DNA of 64,000 nt from Saussurea involucrata (taxonomy: Eukaryota; Streptophyta; Magnoliopsida; Asterales; Asteraceae). The position numbers and the translations under genes are program-made. The first letter of the stretch is position 1; every line of letters begins with the position of its first letter. Below, piece by piece: positions 36,240 through 46,740 of the stretch. The DNA is taken from positions 61,488,484-61,552,483 of the forward strand of contig CM066313.1 in assembly GCA_033807775.1 (NCBI GenBank). Direction: 5' to 3'. The notes below the pieces were generated by a model, which searched no databases, had not been told where the DNA came from, and saw nothing but the letters and a program-made list of their open reading frames with translations.

Positions 36240-39200
36240 TTAGTTAGATTTAGGTACCCATTCTAGAATGGGTCCTTCTTTGTTAGCTTTAATATATGAT
36301 TTAACATATGTTCCTTTGACTTTCCATTCAAAGTCTTCTTTTAAGCACCATTTTCCTTGAACTTTTATGAAATCAGAACATTTTATGTTCACAAAGTTGT
36401 TTCTTTTCTTCTTGAAAACCCTAGGTTGAGTCTGAGAAACATCTTCAGTCTTCTTTTCTTTAGTTTGAAACATGTTTTCATTCTTCTTTCTTTTTGATTT
36501 AGATTGAGAAATGTTTTCAATCTTCTTTCCTTTTATCTGAGTTTGAGGAACAGAAACAATCTTCTTTTCTGAATTCTGAGTTGCTTTGTTTATATAAGAA
36601 ACAAATGTTATTATAATTTAATTTTTCTGAGAGGATTGAAATGAATGACTACCACATTGAACACATTTGAGATTCTTTCTTGCAAGTGACAATAGATCTG
36701 AAACATAAGTCTTTTCGCTTTTATTGATAGTATTCAGATTACAATTGCATTTAATACAAGAACTAATGTCTTTAGGTTCAGAAGTAGTATTCAACCCAAT
36801 CTCCTCAGAAACTGTTTTCAGATCATCTTTCCTTTTGCTTTCCTCTTTTTCTGAAACATTCAACTTTTCAGAATTAACATATGATTTGGATGATTCACCA
36901 TTTTCAAATGTACTTGATTCATCAAAGAATTTCTTATCTTCTTTTAAAACATTAATCTTGAAAAGATCATACTCAGCCTTTAACTTCTCAAGCTCTGTTA
37001 TTTTCTGGACATAAGTGTTGTTTTCCTTTAAAACTTGGTCCAGTTTAAAATCAACATCACAGTAATCATTTTCAAGCTCATCAAAAGTTTTCCTCAAATC
37101 CACAAGTTGTTGATTAACCAATTTAAACCTCTTTTCAAGTTCTAAGAAACTTTCTGAATTATATTGAGAAATTTCAGTTGATTCAAAAATTTTACCAACA
37201 GTCTCAGAGTTCTGACATTCAGACTCAGACTTCTGACTTATGGAGTCAGAATTCTGACTAGAAGACTCAGACTTTTGACTGACTGTTTCAGAAACTTTGC
37301 TTGCATCAAATATACTTTCAACGTCAGGATAAGAAATTTTTGGTTGTTTGATTTTGTAACTGACATTCAGAGAGTCATATTTGAATTTGGCATCATTATA
37401 TCTTGGTTTCTCTTCTGTTGGTTTTGAAATTTCTTTCATAATGTTGTCTTCTGAAACATCTGACTTCTCAATTTTTGGTTCAGAAATTGTTTCCTTTGCT
37501 TTTACAGGAGTTGATTTTTGTAAACTATCTGAACTTGTTATAGAACTAGCAGGTCTCACAAAAACTTCAACAATTTCTGGGATTTGTGGTTTAGGAACCT
37601 GTAGTTTATCAAGATCATAAAGATTTGTTGGTGCCCTTTTTAAAACTACATTTTCCTCCAAACCTAATCCCATTTTTGGATTATAAAATCTTGTGTCTTT
37701 AACATTGCTTGTGAGAAGATTTAACGTTTGTTGAGTTTGACCTCTTTTCAAATTAAGGTCTTCCAACTCTTTGATTTTTGTGTACAAATTCTTTCTTTCC
37801 TCAAATAACATATCAAAATTAATTTGTAAATCACCCTTTCCATCTTTAACTTCTGAGAGTTCACTTTTCAATTCAGAAATCTTTTTCAAAAGATCAAAAT
37901 TCTCTTTTCTGACTTTTTGTTCCTCAACCTCAGATTCTTCAAATTGTTCTTTAATTATTTCCTTTTCCGTTCTGAATTTGTTAACCAGAATTCTTTCACC
38001 TTTTATGTGTTTTCTGAGTTTAACAAATTCAGCATTCATATTGCCAATCTGAGTCATTAAATCAATTTCAAGGGCAGAATGTACCTCAGTTGAAGATTCA
38101 GAACCTGCATCCTCATAGTCAGAATCATCTTCATTTTTTATCTTAGTCATATAGCTTTGCATCTGAGAAAAATGAATGCCGTCCTCTTCATCAGAAGTAT
38201 AGTATAACCAATTTTCTTGTTCTGCAAGCATTGCAATACCACTGTCTTTGGTTTTGGCTAGCTGAGCCTTCGTTGTATAGTATTCATAGTCCTTTACCAC
38301 TTTAACTCTGCAGTCCCTTGCATAATGACCAGATTTTCCACACTTAAAACAAAGATCTTTTTCTTTTCTTTTTTCCTTTTCCTCTTTCTTCTCATTCTTA
38401 CTTTCTTCTCTATCTTCCTTCTTCTTGTATTTCTCTTCTAAACTCCCCTTTTCTCTTCTGTACTTACCTTGAAACTTATTCTTCCCATATCTCTTATTGA
38501 AAGTATTGGTCAATAAGGCCAGTTTCTCAGCAATCAGCTTCATATCAGCATCTTCATCAGATTCCTCTTCCTCAGCAGACTCTTCCTCTATCTTTGGAAT
38601 TTCAGACAAATACACAGATTTCTTGGATGTTTTGGATGATTTGGTGATTTTGGATTTTGAAAGAAAAGCTAATTGATCAGAAACACTCTTCTTTTCCTCA
38701 ACCACTTGCTTAACAGAATCCTCATGTTGATTTAGAATACAAAATAGATCATTTAGATCTTCCTCACACATATCCTTGTTCATCTGGAGACTAAATTCAA
38801 AAGACGACCATTCTGAATTAAGACAGTTCAGAAATTTGTAATTGATCTCTGACTTTGTCTTTTTCAACCCATTCCTTCTGAGATCATTCAATATTGTGCA
38901 AAACTTACTGTAAGTCTGGGTTAAACTTTCTGATTCCTTTGCTTTGAATCTTTCATAAGCATTGATGCTTTGATTCAATTTTGCTTGAATAGATTTGAGT
39001 GTACCCAGCATCTGCTTTTCCAATTCATCCCACATTTCCTTTGCAGATGTTCCACTGTCAATTCTATTGAAAACCTCATTTGGAACTGCTAAAGTCATCA
39101 AAGTAATAGCTCCTTTGTCTATTGCATGTCTCTGTTTCTGAGCTTCTGTATATTGTGAAAAACTTTTCTTCACTCTGGTAGCAGGAATCTCCGGTGTAGT

Positions 39201-39389
39201 ATCCATTGCAGGTGTAGCAGCAACATCTACATAGACTTCAATAGGACCTTCGCGAATAGAGATCATAAAGTTCTCATCAATATTATCTAGGAATTGAATC
39301 ATTCGGATTTTCCATTGCTGATACTCTTCAGGAATAAGAACAGGAGGCTTCGTTTCAGATCCCATCGAGAGAAATTCTTTCAAAGACAT
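36240..39389 (-). pseudogene. gag of Sirevirus B
   Basis: Start chosen at the ATG at 39389 (MSLKEFLSMGSE); the upstream in-frame extension is leader sequence. Residues about 20-270 are the copia capsid region (EEYQQWKIRMIQFL, MWDELEKQM, TYSKFCTILNDL). A Lys/Glu-rich stretch leads to a CCHC knuckle C-FK-C-GKSG-H-YARD-C near 38360-38315. A very long Glu/Lys/Ser coiled-coil tail follows, and the frame ends LEWVPKSN then TAA at 36242-36240. Stops near 36618 and just before 36473 interrupt the last tenth. The whole aligns with the A gag. Sirevirus gag is known for such an extended coiled coil; in other Sireviruses it has been linked to host dynein light chain binding, which I cannot test here. Confidence 0.88.
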
Positions 39390-39580
39390 GATTGTAAGAT
39401 GATTCAACAGAAAGACAAATTTGAATTTCTTGATCGAAAAACCGAACAAATTCAAAATTACTAAGAATTCAAGAATTTCGAGTAGCAGCGGAATCAATTG
39501 CCGAATTTATCAAGAAATCTTCAAGAACACGATCAAGAACCTTCACGATCACGATCTTGAACAAATTTGTTTGTTGATTA
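39390..39580 (-). other. Leader of Sirevirus B
   Basis: About 190 bases between primer-binding site and gag ATG; no separate feature seen. Confidence 0.6.
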
Positions 39581-39592
39581 GCTCTGATACCA
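39581..39592 (-). other. Primer-binding site of Sirevirus B
   Basis: Minus strand TGGTATCAGAGC, complementary to initiator tRNA-Met, two bases from the LTR edge. Confidence 0.95.
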
Positions 39593-39594
39593 AT

Positions 39595-40162
39595 TGTAGA
39601 AACCAAGATTCAATCGTACAATCAATTATGAACAATCAAACAGTAAATGATAGAGAATTGGATCAAACAAACTTGTATTCAATCAAGAACAGATTACAGA
39701 TCTTAGAGAGAGAATCTCTCAAAGATTACAAAGTGAATACAAAGTTATGCGGGAAGGTTAGTTAGCCAAACAGTGCTAACAACTATATATACTGTAAAGG
39801 AAACACTAAAGCTACAGTACATATATGAAAGACTAATAGAACTAATACACGTGTCCTAATTAGAAAACATAATATAAAGGAAAATATCCTGTCATAAGTT
39901 CTGAACATGTTGTTCAAAACTTCTGAACATTGTTCTGATAAAGCTTCTCAGAACATACACTTCAGCATTTGGACAATTTCATCTTCATCATCAGAAGTTC
40001 TGAGTCTTCTTCTCAGAACTCTGACCTTTCTATTAAAACTTTCACACTTAGAAATCTTTCGAAGATTCTTCAGTCAGAGCTTCTGAGCCTTCTTACTCAG
40101 AACTCTGAGTCTTCTATTCAGATCCAACACTTGTGTTTATTGACAAAACTTCAGATCTAACA
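39595..40162 (-). repeat. 5' LTR of Sirevirus B
   Basis: 568 bases, same length as the left copy and about 96.5% identical by eye. A TATATATAG box on the minus strand lies near 39791-39783. Confidence 0.95.
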
Positions 40163-40167
40163 GTCTT
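40163..40167. repeat. Target-site duplication of B, right copy (GTCTT)
   Basis: Matches 18983-18987. Confidence 0.95.
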
Positions 40168-40761
40168 CGCCTTTAAGCGGAACGCAAGGATCGGAAGGAA
40201 TTCCTACCACGACTACCCCTGTGGCAACCATGAACGTAGGTGGCTCTGCCTCTAAGGTAGATGCCTCAACGGGTAATCTAAGTGATCCCGGAGTTATTTT
40301 CCCTGACTTTGTGTCGAAGGGATATCTGGATGGCGCCCTAAATGCTGTCCGCGAGGCCATGGAGCAGCGATTCACCAGTGAGCTCGACAAACTGAAGACT
40401 CTGATCAAAGGTAAAGAGAATATGGTCGAACCTAACACTGCACCGACACCACCACCGGCTCCCGTTCAGCCTATCTATTCGATGAATACTTTGAAGACCA
40501 TGCTCCTAGCTCAGTTGCTCCAACACCAAGATACCGATACCTCTACCGAAGCAGACCTGATTTCAGTGCTACAATCCCAGGTCAATGATCCATCGTCATC
40601 CGTTACATCAAGATTGGACCAGCTTGACACGACTCTTAAAGACGTTCAACAAGCGCTCAAAACGCTGTCCGAGAGAGTCGCCTCACTCGAAGATACTTGC
40701 AAAAGTCAAGCTGGAGGACTCAAGCGACGGAACGATGACCAGGATGATCCTGATCACCGTG

Positions 40762-40770
40762 AGGGGGAGA
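40762..40770 (+). other. In-frame polypurine tract inside the A extra ORF
   Basis: AGGGGGAGA encoding part of REGEK, aligned with the tracts in B and D. Confidence 0.7.
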
Positions 40771-42142
40771 AGAAGAAACTACGCTTGTCCGAGTCCGCTC
40801 CAATCATCCCAGAAACTACTGAGGTTCAACCGGAACCCTCAACTGCGGCAACTGCAACCGAAACCGAACCCGAAACCGAGTTGAGTTTAGCTACGATGGA
40901 AATTGATATGGACATCTTCGATGACGAAAACCCAACGGTTGAAAAGCCCGAGGGAGCAACACAGGAATTGGTCAACGATGACACATCAGACAGGACCGCA
41001 CTACAACTGATAGATCCAGACAACTAGATAGACCCGGAGACCGAAAATGCATGGTATGAAAAATCCGCCAGTGCTGTAAATCTCCAGGTATACCTGATTT
41101 TTTTGACTGATGAAGACGACAACGTTGACTATGACCAGTTTTAGCAGCAAAATCTGTATGGTACACCCGTTCACTCTGCTCAATCCGTCGAGACTTCTAC
41201 AAGACCCGATACTTCAGCCACTGCAAATCCGACATCTCCTCAACAACCAACAACTTCTGATCATCCTCCTCCTCGATAGCAACACATCCGATGGGAGAAG
41301 ATCACAATATTTATTCCTCACCTGGAGGAATCACTGAAAAGGCTGTTCATTCACAGCTTACGCCCTATCGAGCCTTCCTTTTGCCTTGGTATTTACAGTT
41401 CCGACCCAGAATACCAAAGGCAGTACATAAACGCAATGAAGCGGTGTCTGCCAGTTAGCTAAGTCGGAACAAAGCACAGGATCACCGAAGTTCTCAACGT
41501 CCAAATAGGTAGAATTCTTAAAGTTATGTTTCCCGTCTACACCGTCCGACGAGAATACGGATATGAATGGCGATTTTCCGAAGCTGACTTCAAGCACATC
41601 CGACCGTTCAACTTCTATGCTATTCTGAAAGACCTCCGAACCAGAACTATCCGACCGCTTCATGTAACTAAAGCGCTCGAAGCCGTTCATCGATTCCTAG
41701 TTCGTACAATCATGATGTCATACCTCACGGACTTCCAAATGGAAATCGAGAACAGAGCAAAGAAGGTAAACCTGTTAAAGCCGAATCAGAAAGCGCCCGA
41801 ACTGAAGATGTATCCCGAGAATGCACTGCTTCTGGAACAAGAATTTGGGATAGTCTACATCAACGATCGGAATGAAAAGAGATTTCTTCGCTTCAGCCAG
41901 GTAGACAGATTCTGCGATGGCGCTCTCTTCAATGTCCGGGATGTTCTTCGAAAAATCATCACTCACGAATCAACAAATCAAAGGTATTCTTATGTTCCCA
42001 ATCCGAATGAAACAACTACTCAGAATGCCTTAGAAGTGATTGAAGAACGCATCGACTATTGCCCTGCTATCCGAATGTTCGAGGTATATTTTGCGCTCCG
42101 TAAAAGATATGTCGCGAACTGTTGCCAACTCGAACTTCGATT

Positions 42143-42155
42143 CAAAGGGGGAGAT
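42143..42155 (+). other. 3' polypurine tract of Sirevirus A
   Basis: CAAAGGGGGAGAT immediately before TGTTAGGGCA. Confidence 0.88.
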
Positions 42156-42435
42156 TGTTAGGGCAATATTTGGTTGAATAGAAGTTTAAGGGGTAAATGT
42201 TAATTCTTTATTTTGACCCTTGTTAGTGAACGGGTCGTGGGCTTGTTGCCACGGGCCCATTTGTATATAAAGTTCATTAGCTTAGAAAAATATGCTAGTG
42301 GTCTATTTTCTTTCCTAAACTTATTGTAAACACTCTCTCAATATTGAAAGCTAATTGGATGACCAGTTGAAATCATATCGTTTGTTATTCATCTATTGAT
42401 TTCTTATTGTTCGTTGCACGAATCTGAGACTCACA
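42156..42435 (+). repeat. 3' LTR of Sirevirus A
   Basis: Starts TGTTAGGGCA after the polypurine tract. TATATAAA lies at 42264-42271. The right edge is set near GAGACTCACA because coding sequence of Sirevirus D resumes there; GTTGCA at 42419 is an alternative. At about 265-280 bases it is short for a Sirevirus LTR, and the 5' copy is not in the window to check. Confidence 0.7.
42264..42271 (+). promoter_or_regulatory. TATA box in the A LTR
   Basis: TATATAAA about 108 bases into the LTR. Confidence 0.55.
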
Positions 42436-42941
42436 AAAGCTCTGTCAAAGCTTTTGCAGAATCTACGCAGAAGGCCCTAAATGATCTGACCACCAAAGTT
42501 GAAATCCTTTCAACAGAGGTGAGGAATACTAACGCCATGCTGAAAAAAGCTCCGAGCACCTCTGCGCCACAAACCTCTGCACAAGAAACAACCTCCACCT
42601 CTGCCCTGGACACATCTATTGCCCATCTGGCCAAACACTTGAAGAAGGCATGAAAAGTGGCCAAATCTCTGACTACTCAGACCCTTGTAACCCCAGCCAT
42701 AACCACAGAAGATCTACGCAAGGCCTTAGAAAAGGTCCAAGAGCAGACCACAGAGCAGACTCAAGCCATGAAACCTTCCGACTACATGACCAGAGCTCAG
42801 TTAACTGATCTAGGCCAAGGCGTCCTCAACGAGATGACATAATTCATCAAGTCCTTCACCTCTGCAAATGCCACATACGTCAAAGAGTTCCAAAACAGCG
42901 TTGGCAAGCTGCGATTCAAGTGTGAGGCAGAGGTTGCATGA
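42436..42941 (+). pseudogene. Extra 3' ORF of Sirevirus D, middle part before E
   Basis: Reads FAESTQKALNDLTTKVEILSTEV, a heptad-patterned coiled coil equivalent to the coiled-coil segment in A and B, then Thr/Ala/Ser-rich sequence and KALEKVQEQTTEQTQ. Stops at 42651-42653 and 42840-42842 break it, and it runs into E at 42941. The N-terminal domain is left of element A, outside the window. The frame resumes directly at 50180. Confidence 0.7.
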
Positions 42942-43895
42942 TGTTAATGCCAAAAATCGCACCAAAGGGACAACTTAAGGTCGATGTGCACTTAATCAAC
43001 TACAAAAAGGATCTTTTGAGGAGACGTGCGATGAGGGAAAAAATAAACGAGACAAGGGATTTGATGACGCAGGAAAAACCTCAAGCGAGGAAAAAACCTG
43101 CGGACGACAGTGGGTGTCGTCGCTGCATTATGGTCGCCAATCAGGGGCGATGTCCTTGGATACTGGTGTCGATCGTACATAGGTTACAATACAAATGAAG
43201 GAAATGCTTTGAAATGTAAAGTACAAGTGTTTGAATGTAAAAACAAGTGTTTGTCGTGTGTGAATACAAAGTGTGAACTTCTGGTCGAGGGCGGTTTGTC
43301 GTGCATCGAGAGCGATACTTGAGCTTTCCTTCAAGTGTTCTTGAGTTCGCAGTAGGGTTCTGGATTTTAGTACTTGATCTCCAGAGTTTGAATGTTCTTT
43401 GCTATGAGTTTGGATGATTTTCTCTGTTGTTTGGTGATGTTCGCTGACGTATACTGGAAGTTAACTGTTGTCCCTTGAAATGAGGCTTTGTCTTGTCTTT
43501 TATAGTCATCGCGTCATTAACTAGCTTCGTTAATGATTTGATCAACGGCTACAATGGCTGGAAACGGTCGCCGGAGTGATTATCCATAATGCTCTTCGTC
43601 CGTTACGGCTGCTTGCTGTTAATGGCTTTGACTCCTGCATTAAATACTTAACAAACGTAACAGTCAACGTTAACGTTAGCTTTGGTCGAAGGTGCCATGA
43701 TCTTATGCGATGGTCGTACGGGACAGGCGATGCTATGGTCGTGCGTCATGGGAGACGTACGACTTACCTTTTACGGGAGACGACGGATGTTTTATGGGTT
43801 CTTGTCGATACCTTATCTTAATACAAGATTTGGATTATAACACGCGTCTTACCTGCTCTGGTCGTGGTCGTACGACGTGATTTTTTGCCCAAACA
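42942..43895 (-). repeat. 3' LTR of element E
   Basis: 954 bases; in the sense direction TGTTTGGGC..GGCATTAACA. A TATA-like CTATAAAAG is on the minus strand at 43505-43497. GTCGTACG-like words are frequent near 43690-43880. Confidence 0.93.
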
Positions 43896-43916
43896 GTTTG
43901 CCCCCAAAATTTGAAA
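43896..43916 (-). other. Polypurine tract of element E
   Basis: Minus strand AAATTTTGGGGGCAAAC directly before TGTTTGGGC; element F has the same tract at 60216-60231. Confidence 0.88.
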
Positions 43917-44323
43917 ATTGAATGTCAAATTTAAGTTTTAAATTTTGCTTGTCGAATGCTTAGGCTCATGATCTGGGTTGAGGTACTTACCTGGTTGTCG
44001 TGGAACTAGACCAGTCTGCTTCTAACTGAATGAGAAGTTGAAAAGGGAACGAGGTCGTGACGTCATGCTGACGTACGATGATGTTTACCAGCTGTCGAGG
44101 ACAAGTGTCGACGATCCGGGCGGGTATACGAAAGGACACGGACGCGGGGAAATCATCCAGGGATTCGACTTGATGCGATCGTTTGTGTAAATAAAGATCA
44201 CGACGGATCTTTTCTCGGTATATTTTTGAAGTGTTTATTTGGGAAGAGATTTCGCCTTGATTCCTTTCCATTCTTCCTCTTACTCGAATCGTTGCAAATC
44301 TTCAAACCACAGTTGAGAGCGTT
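43917..44323 (+). other. Upstream region of the antisense gene in E
   Basis: No ORF with a protein signature; this interval lies between the E polypurine tract and the TATA box of the plus-strand gene and probably contains its promoter. Confidence 0.45.
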
Positions 44324-44330
44324 TATATAA
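44324..44330 (+). promoter_or_regulatory. TATA box of the antisense gene in E
   Basis: TATATAA, 33 bases upstream of the ATG at 44357. F has TATAAATA upstream of the matching ATG. Confidence 0.55.
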
Positions 44331-44356
44331 GACCTTATTCTGTCCTTTGATTCACA

Positions 44357-45965
44357 ATGTCGACGGAGCCTGCTAGTCTTATCATGAATCACATAGACTT
44401 AGATGATTTTAGGAGTTTAGCAAAAATTCCTGCAAATGTAGAGTTGCGGTGTCCGGGGATTGTTCGTTCTAAGGATTGCCCTGAGGGATATCTCGCTTTG
44501 TACGAGTATCCTTTTAAGATAGGGTTTCAATGGCCATTTTCTGGTTTAGCCAAGTCGTTCATGCAGGATTTCGATGTGTCACCGGGATAATTGATGCCCC
44601 AACTTTGGCGAGTTTTGCTGGTTATTGAGCGAGCGTCCGCGAAATGGGAGTCTCCTATGATCATGAATGATTTCTTGGCGGCGTACCAAGTTAAAAAGGA
44701 TAAGAACTGGCGTTATAGTCCTTATTCTAAGTTCAAAGGTGATCGTGCCTTGGTTTTGGGAACTGGCGTCAATGATCGTGGGTGGAAGTCGAGGTATGTA
44801 TTTGTTCTTGCCGAGTCGCTGGATTCCAGCAGCGATTGGATGCGGTCAGACTGGAATGAGACAGGTATGCTTCGTTTGTTTCTGAGTTTTATTTATTTTT
44901 ACGACTTCTATTTATCATTCTCCTCTTGTCGCCTTCAGAGATTCGGTTTGACGAAGTGAGACCGACTGCGGATTCCCAGGCTAAGATCAACAAGTTCTTG
45001 AGTCTTAGCGTTGATGACCGATCTTTCGTTTCGTGGCAATCGGTGGTCGAGGACGAGGATGAGGACGTGATAGAAGAAGGAAGAGGCGACTGGTAAGTGT
45101 ACCATAGTTTATTTTATTTCGTTTACTCTCTCTGTCTGACGCTTCATGTATTTCCTGATCAGTGTCGACCGAGAGGAAATCGGTTTCTAGGGCGAGAGGG
45201 AAGAAGGTTATGCGTGCCCTTCGGGGTGAAAATGTTTCGACAGCTGGGTCGAGCAAGAAGAGAACCAAGAGGACAGTCCTGAGGGAACCGTCGTCGAGGG
45301 TTGATAACTCACCGGGAGTTGTTCTGCCTAAGAAGGCGAAGGCGTCATCTAGCCGTCCTTGCGTGATGGACGCGACACCAGCAAGTTCTGCGCTTCCGAC
45401 GACGGTGACGAAACCGGTGTCTCAATTGTCGATCCCAATATCAGCCGACAGGGGCGAGGGATCATCGGCCGAAGTTATGACGGTCAATTTTACATTGCCG
45501 TCTGACTTTATGGCGGATGGTGTCCTAGACGGGACGGCGGTGTTCCCTCATCTGGGGAAGTATTTGCTCCCGTCTTTTGGGGAGCGTTTTCACGGAGTTC
45601 CGGCCGGAGAGATGAGATCTCGAGTTGCCAGTCTTTCATGACTTGCGTAATCTTTGTCGAATGTTCTTAAATGCACCTTTTATTTTTCACAGACGTTCCA
45701 GTCTTCCTTGGAGTTACATGCTGAGACGTCAAGAGTTGAAGATCTGGTGGCGTCTGCTCTTGAGAGGGAAGCTGCAACGTTGGAAAGGGAGCGAGCGGCT
45801 TTAGATAGGGAGAAGTTGGCCATGGCGCGTGCTGATGAGCTGGCCATCCAGCTTTTCGATGCTGAATATGAACTGCAGGAGATTCGTGCTGGAGGAGTGG
45901 CAGATGATGGCCCTCAGGTCGGGACTTCGAGCAGGGATACGACCGATGTTTCCCCTGTCGTCTAG
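44357..45965 (+). pseudogene. Spliced antisense gene of Tat element E (opposite strand to gag)
   Basis: Proposed exons: 44357-44864 (donor ACAG/GTATGC), 44939-45092 (acceptor CTTCAG, donor ACTG/GTAAGT), 45163 to about 45650, and 45693-45965 (acceptor TTTCACAG). Exon 1 reads MSTEPASL..FRSLAKIP, then a domain with GYLALYEYPFKIGFQWPFSGL, LMPQLWRVLLVIERA and FLAAYQV. This resembles the Pfam family described as putative gypsy type transposon (Transposase_28). Exon 2 is acidic at its end, exon 3 is basic then holds VNFTLPSDFMADG..FPHLGKYLLPSFGER, and exon 4 is an Ala/Glu coiled coil. F carries the same gene with matching introns. A TAA at 44588-44590 interrupts exon 1, and my exon 2-3 junction is one base out of frame. 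Antisense ORFs downstream of pol are known in Tat-lineage elements; the function is not known to me. Confidence 0.7.
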
Positions 45966-46740
45966 AATTTTTTTTCTTTCCTTGTTGTTTTTGCCACTTG
46001 ACCTATCGGGTATTGAATATGTATATGATGGTTTACTTAATGAATATATATCTTTTGCTTATGCTTTATTCGAATCACGTTTGATTATAAAGTCGAATAT
46101 AAGGTACGTATGAAATCATGCGACTAAGGCACTCCTTGTAATACGATGACGAGAACGTAAAGTAAATATAAAAACATGCGATTAAAGCATCCATTCGGGG
46201 TATGAAAGTTAAGAAACTTAAGGGTAAAGTCGTTTAGACTCTGCGATCGTACGACCGGGTCGTATAGTGAGTTTGTGTCGTATGCACCTGTGGAGAAATG
46301 ATCGAGTTAGAGACCTGGTCGTTTATGTCGTTCGACCTTGCGATATTAAAGTCATATAGTAGACTTAATGACTACTGTCGTGCAATTTTGCGATAATCTG
46401 TCGTGCGATTCTGCGATAAAACGATGTCGGGGGTTGGTCGTTGGCTAGCCAACGACCCTCCGATGCTTAAGTCAGTAAACGTTTTGTGAGAAAAAATCGT
46501 ATGAGAAAGAGTTAGAGAACGTACCACTTCAGACTCTCTCTATTTTCCCCCTGTCATTTATTACTGTATCCTTTTTGGGAGGAAAAGATAGGTTTTAAAT
46601 GACAGAATGACACGGAGAAATATTGTCCTGCGGTCGACTATGTTGTCGTGCGACGAGGCACCATAGTGGATTTATCCCTGCGGAAGAGATATTAATTTAG
46701 GGATAGAAGAACGAACCTGTCGAGAGCTTGATCTTGTGAC
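45966..46740. other. Non-coding region of E between antisense gene and protease
   Basis: Rich in GTCGT, CGTACGA and TGCGAT words and free of protein signature. The reverse transcriptase, RNase H and integrase expected between protease and this region are missing; the deletion junction is near 46740. Confidence 0.6.

Larger units (their letters stand above)
18988..40162 (-). mobile_element. Element B: Ty1/copia Sirevirus with extra ORF, complete ends, contains C
   Basis: Both 568-base LTRs, the GTCTT target duplication, primer-binding site and polypurine tract are present. Read on the minus strand: 5' LTR 40162-39595, gag, pol, gap, extra ORF to 26921, then 3' LTR 19555-18988. About 7.1 kb (19834-26912) is element C. 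The LTRs differ at about 20 of 568 positions by my count (roughly 3.5%), so B is clearly older than T. Without C it is about 14 kb, long even for a Sirevirus. It lies inside the extra ORF of A. Confidence 0.95.
40163..42161 (+). pseudogene. Extra 3' ORF of Sirevirus A, C-terminal part
   Basis: Continues the N-terminal part in the same frame once B and one GTCTT copy are set aside. It opens with a Gly/Asp stretch and a region (about 40330-40700) with heptad-like spacing (LDQLDTTLKDVQQALKTLS), then a basic/acidic part (about 40715-40990). A TAG at 41026 and several breaks to 41520 follow. The C-terminal domain 41526-42161 (YGYEWRFSEADFKHIRPFNFYAIL, FSQVDRFCDGALFNVRDVL) aligns with B and D. The last codons (KGGDC) are encoded by the polypurine tract and the stop TAG lies inside the 3' LTR. 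Function unknown. Confidence 0.78.
9148..42435 (+). mobile_element. Element A: Ty1/copia Sirevirus, 3' part, interrupted by B
   Basis: It begins mid-gag right after element T and continues with gag, pol, a pol-to-extra-ORF gap, the extra ORF and a 3' LTR. Positions 18988-40162 are element B inserted in the extra ORF. Sirevirus assignment rests on the long gag with a coiled-coil tail ending in WVPK, the extra 3' ORF and the several AGGGGGAG tracts. The 5' LTR and gag start lie left of the window because T split A. The right edge (42419-42435) is uncertain; beyond it lies coding sequence of Sirevirus D, so A is inserted in D. Confidence 0.87.
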
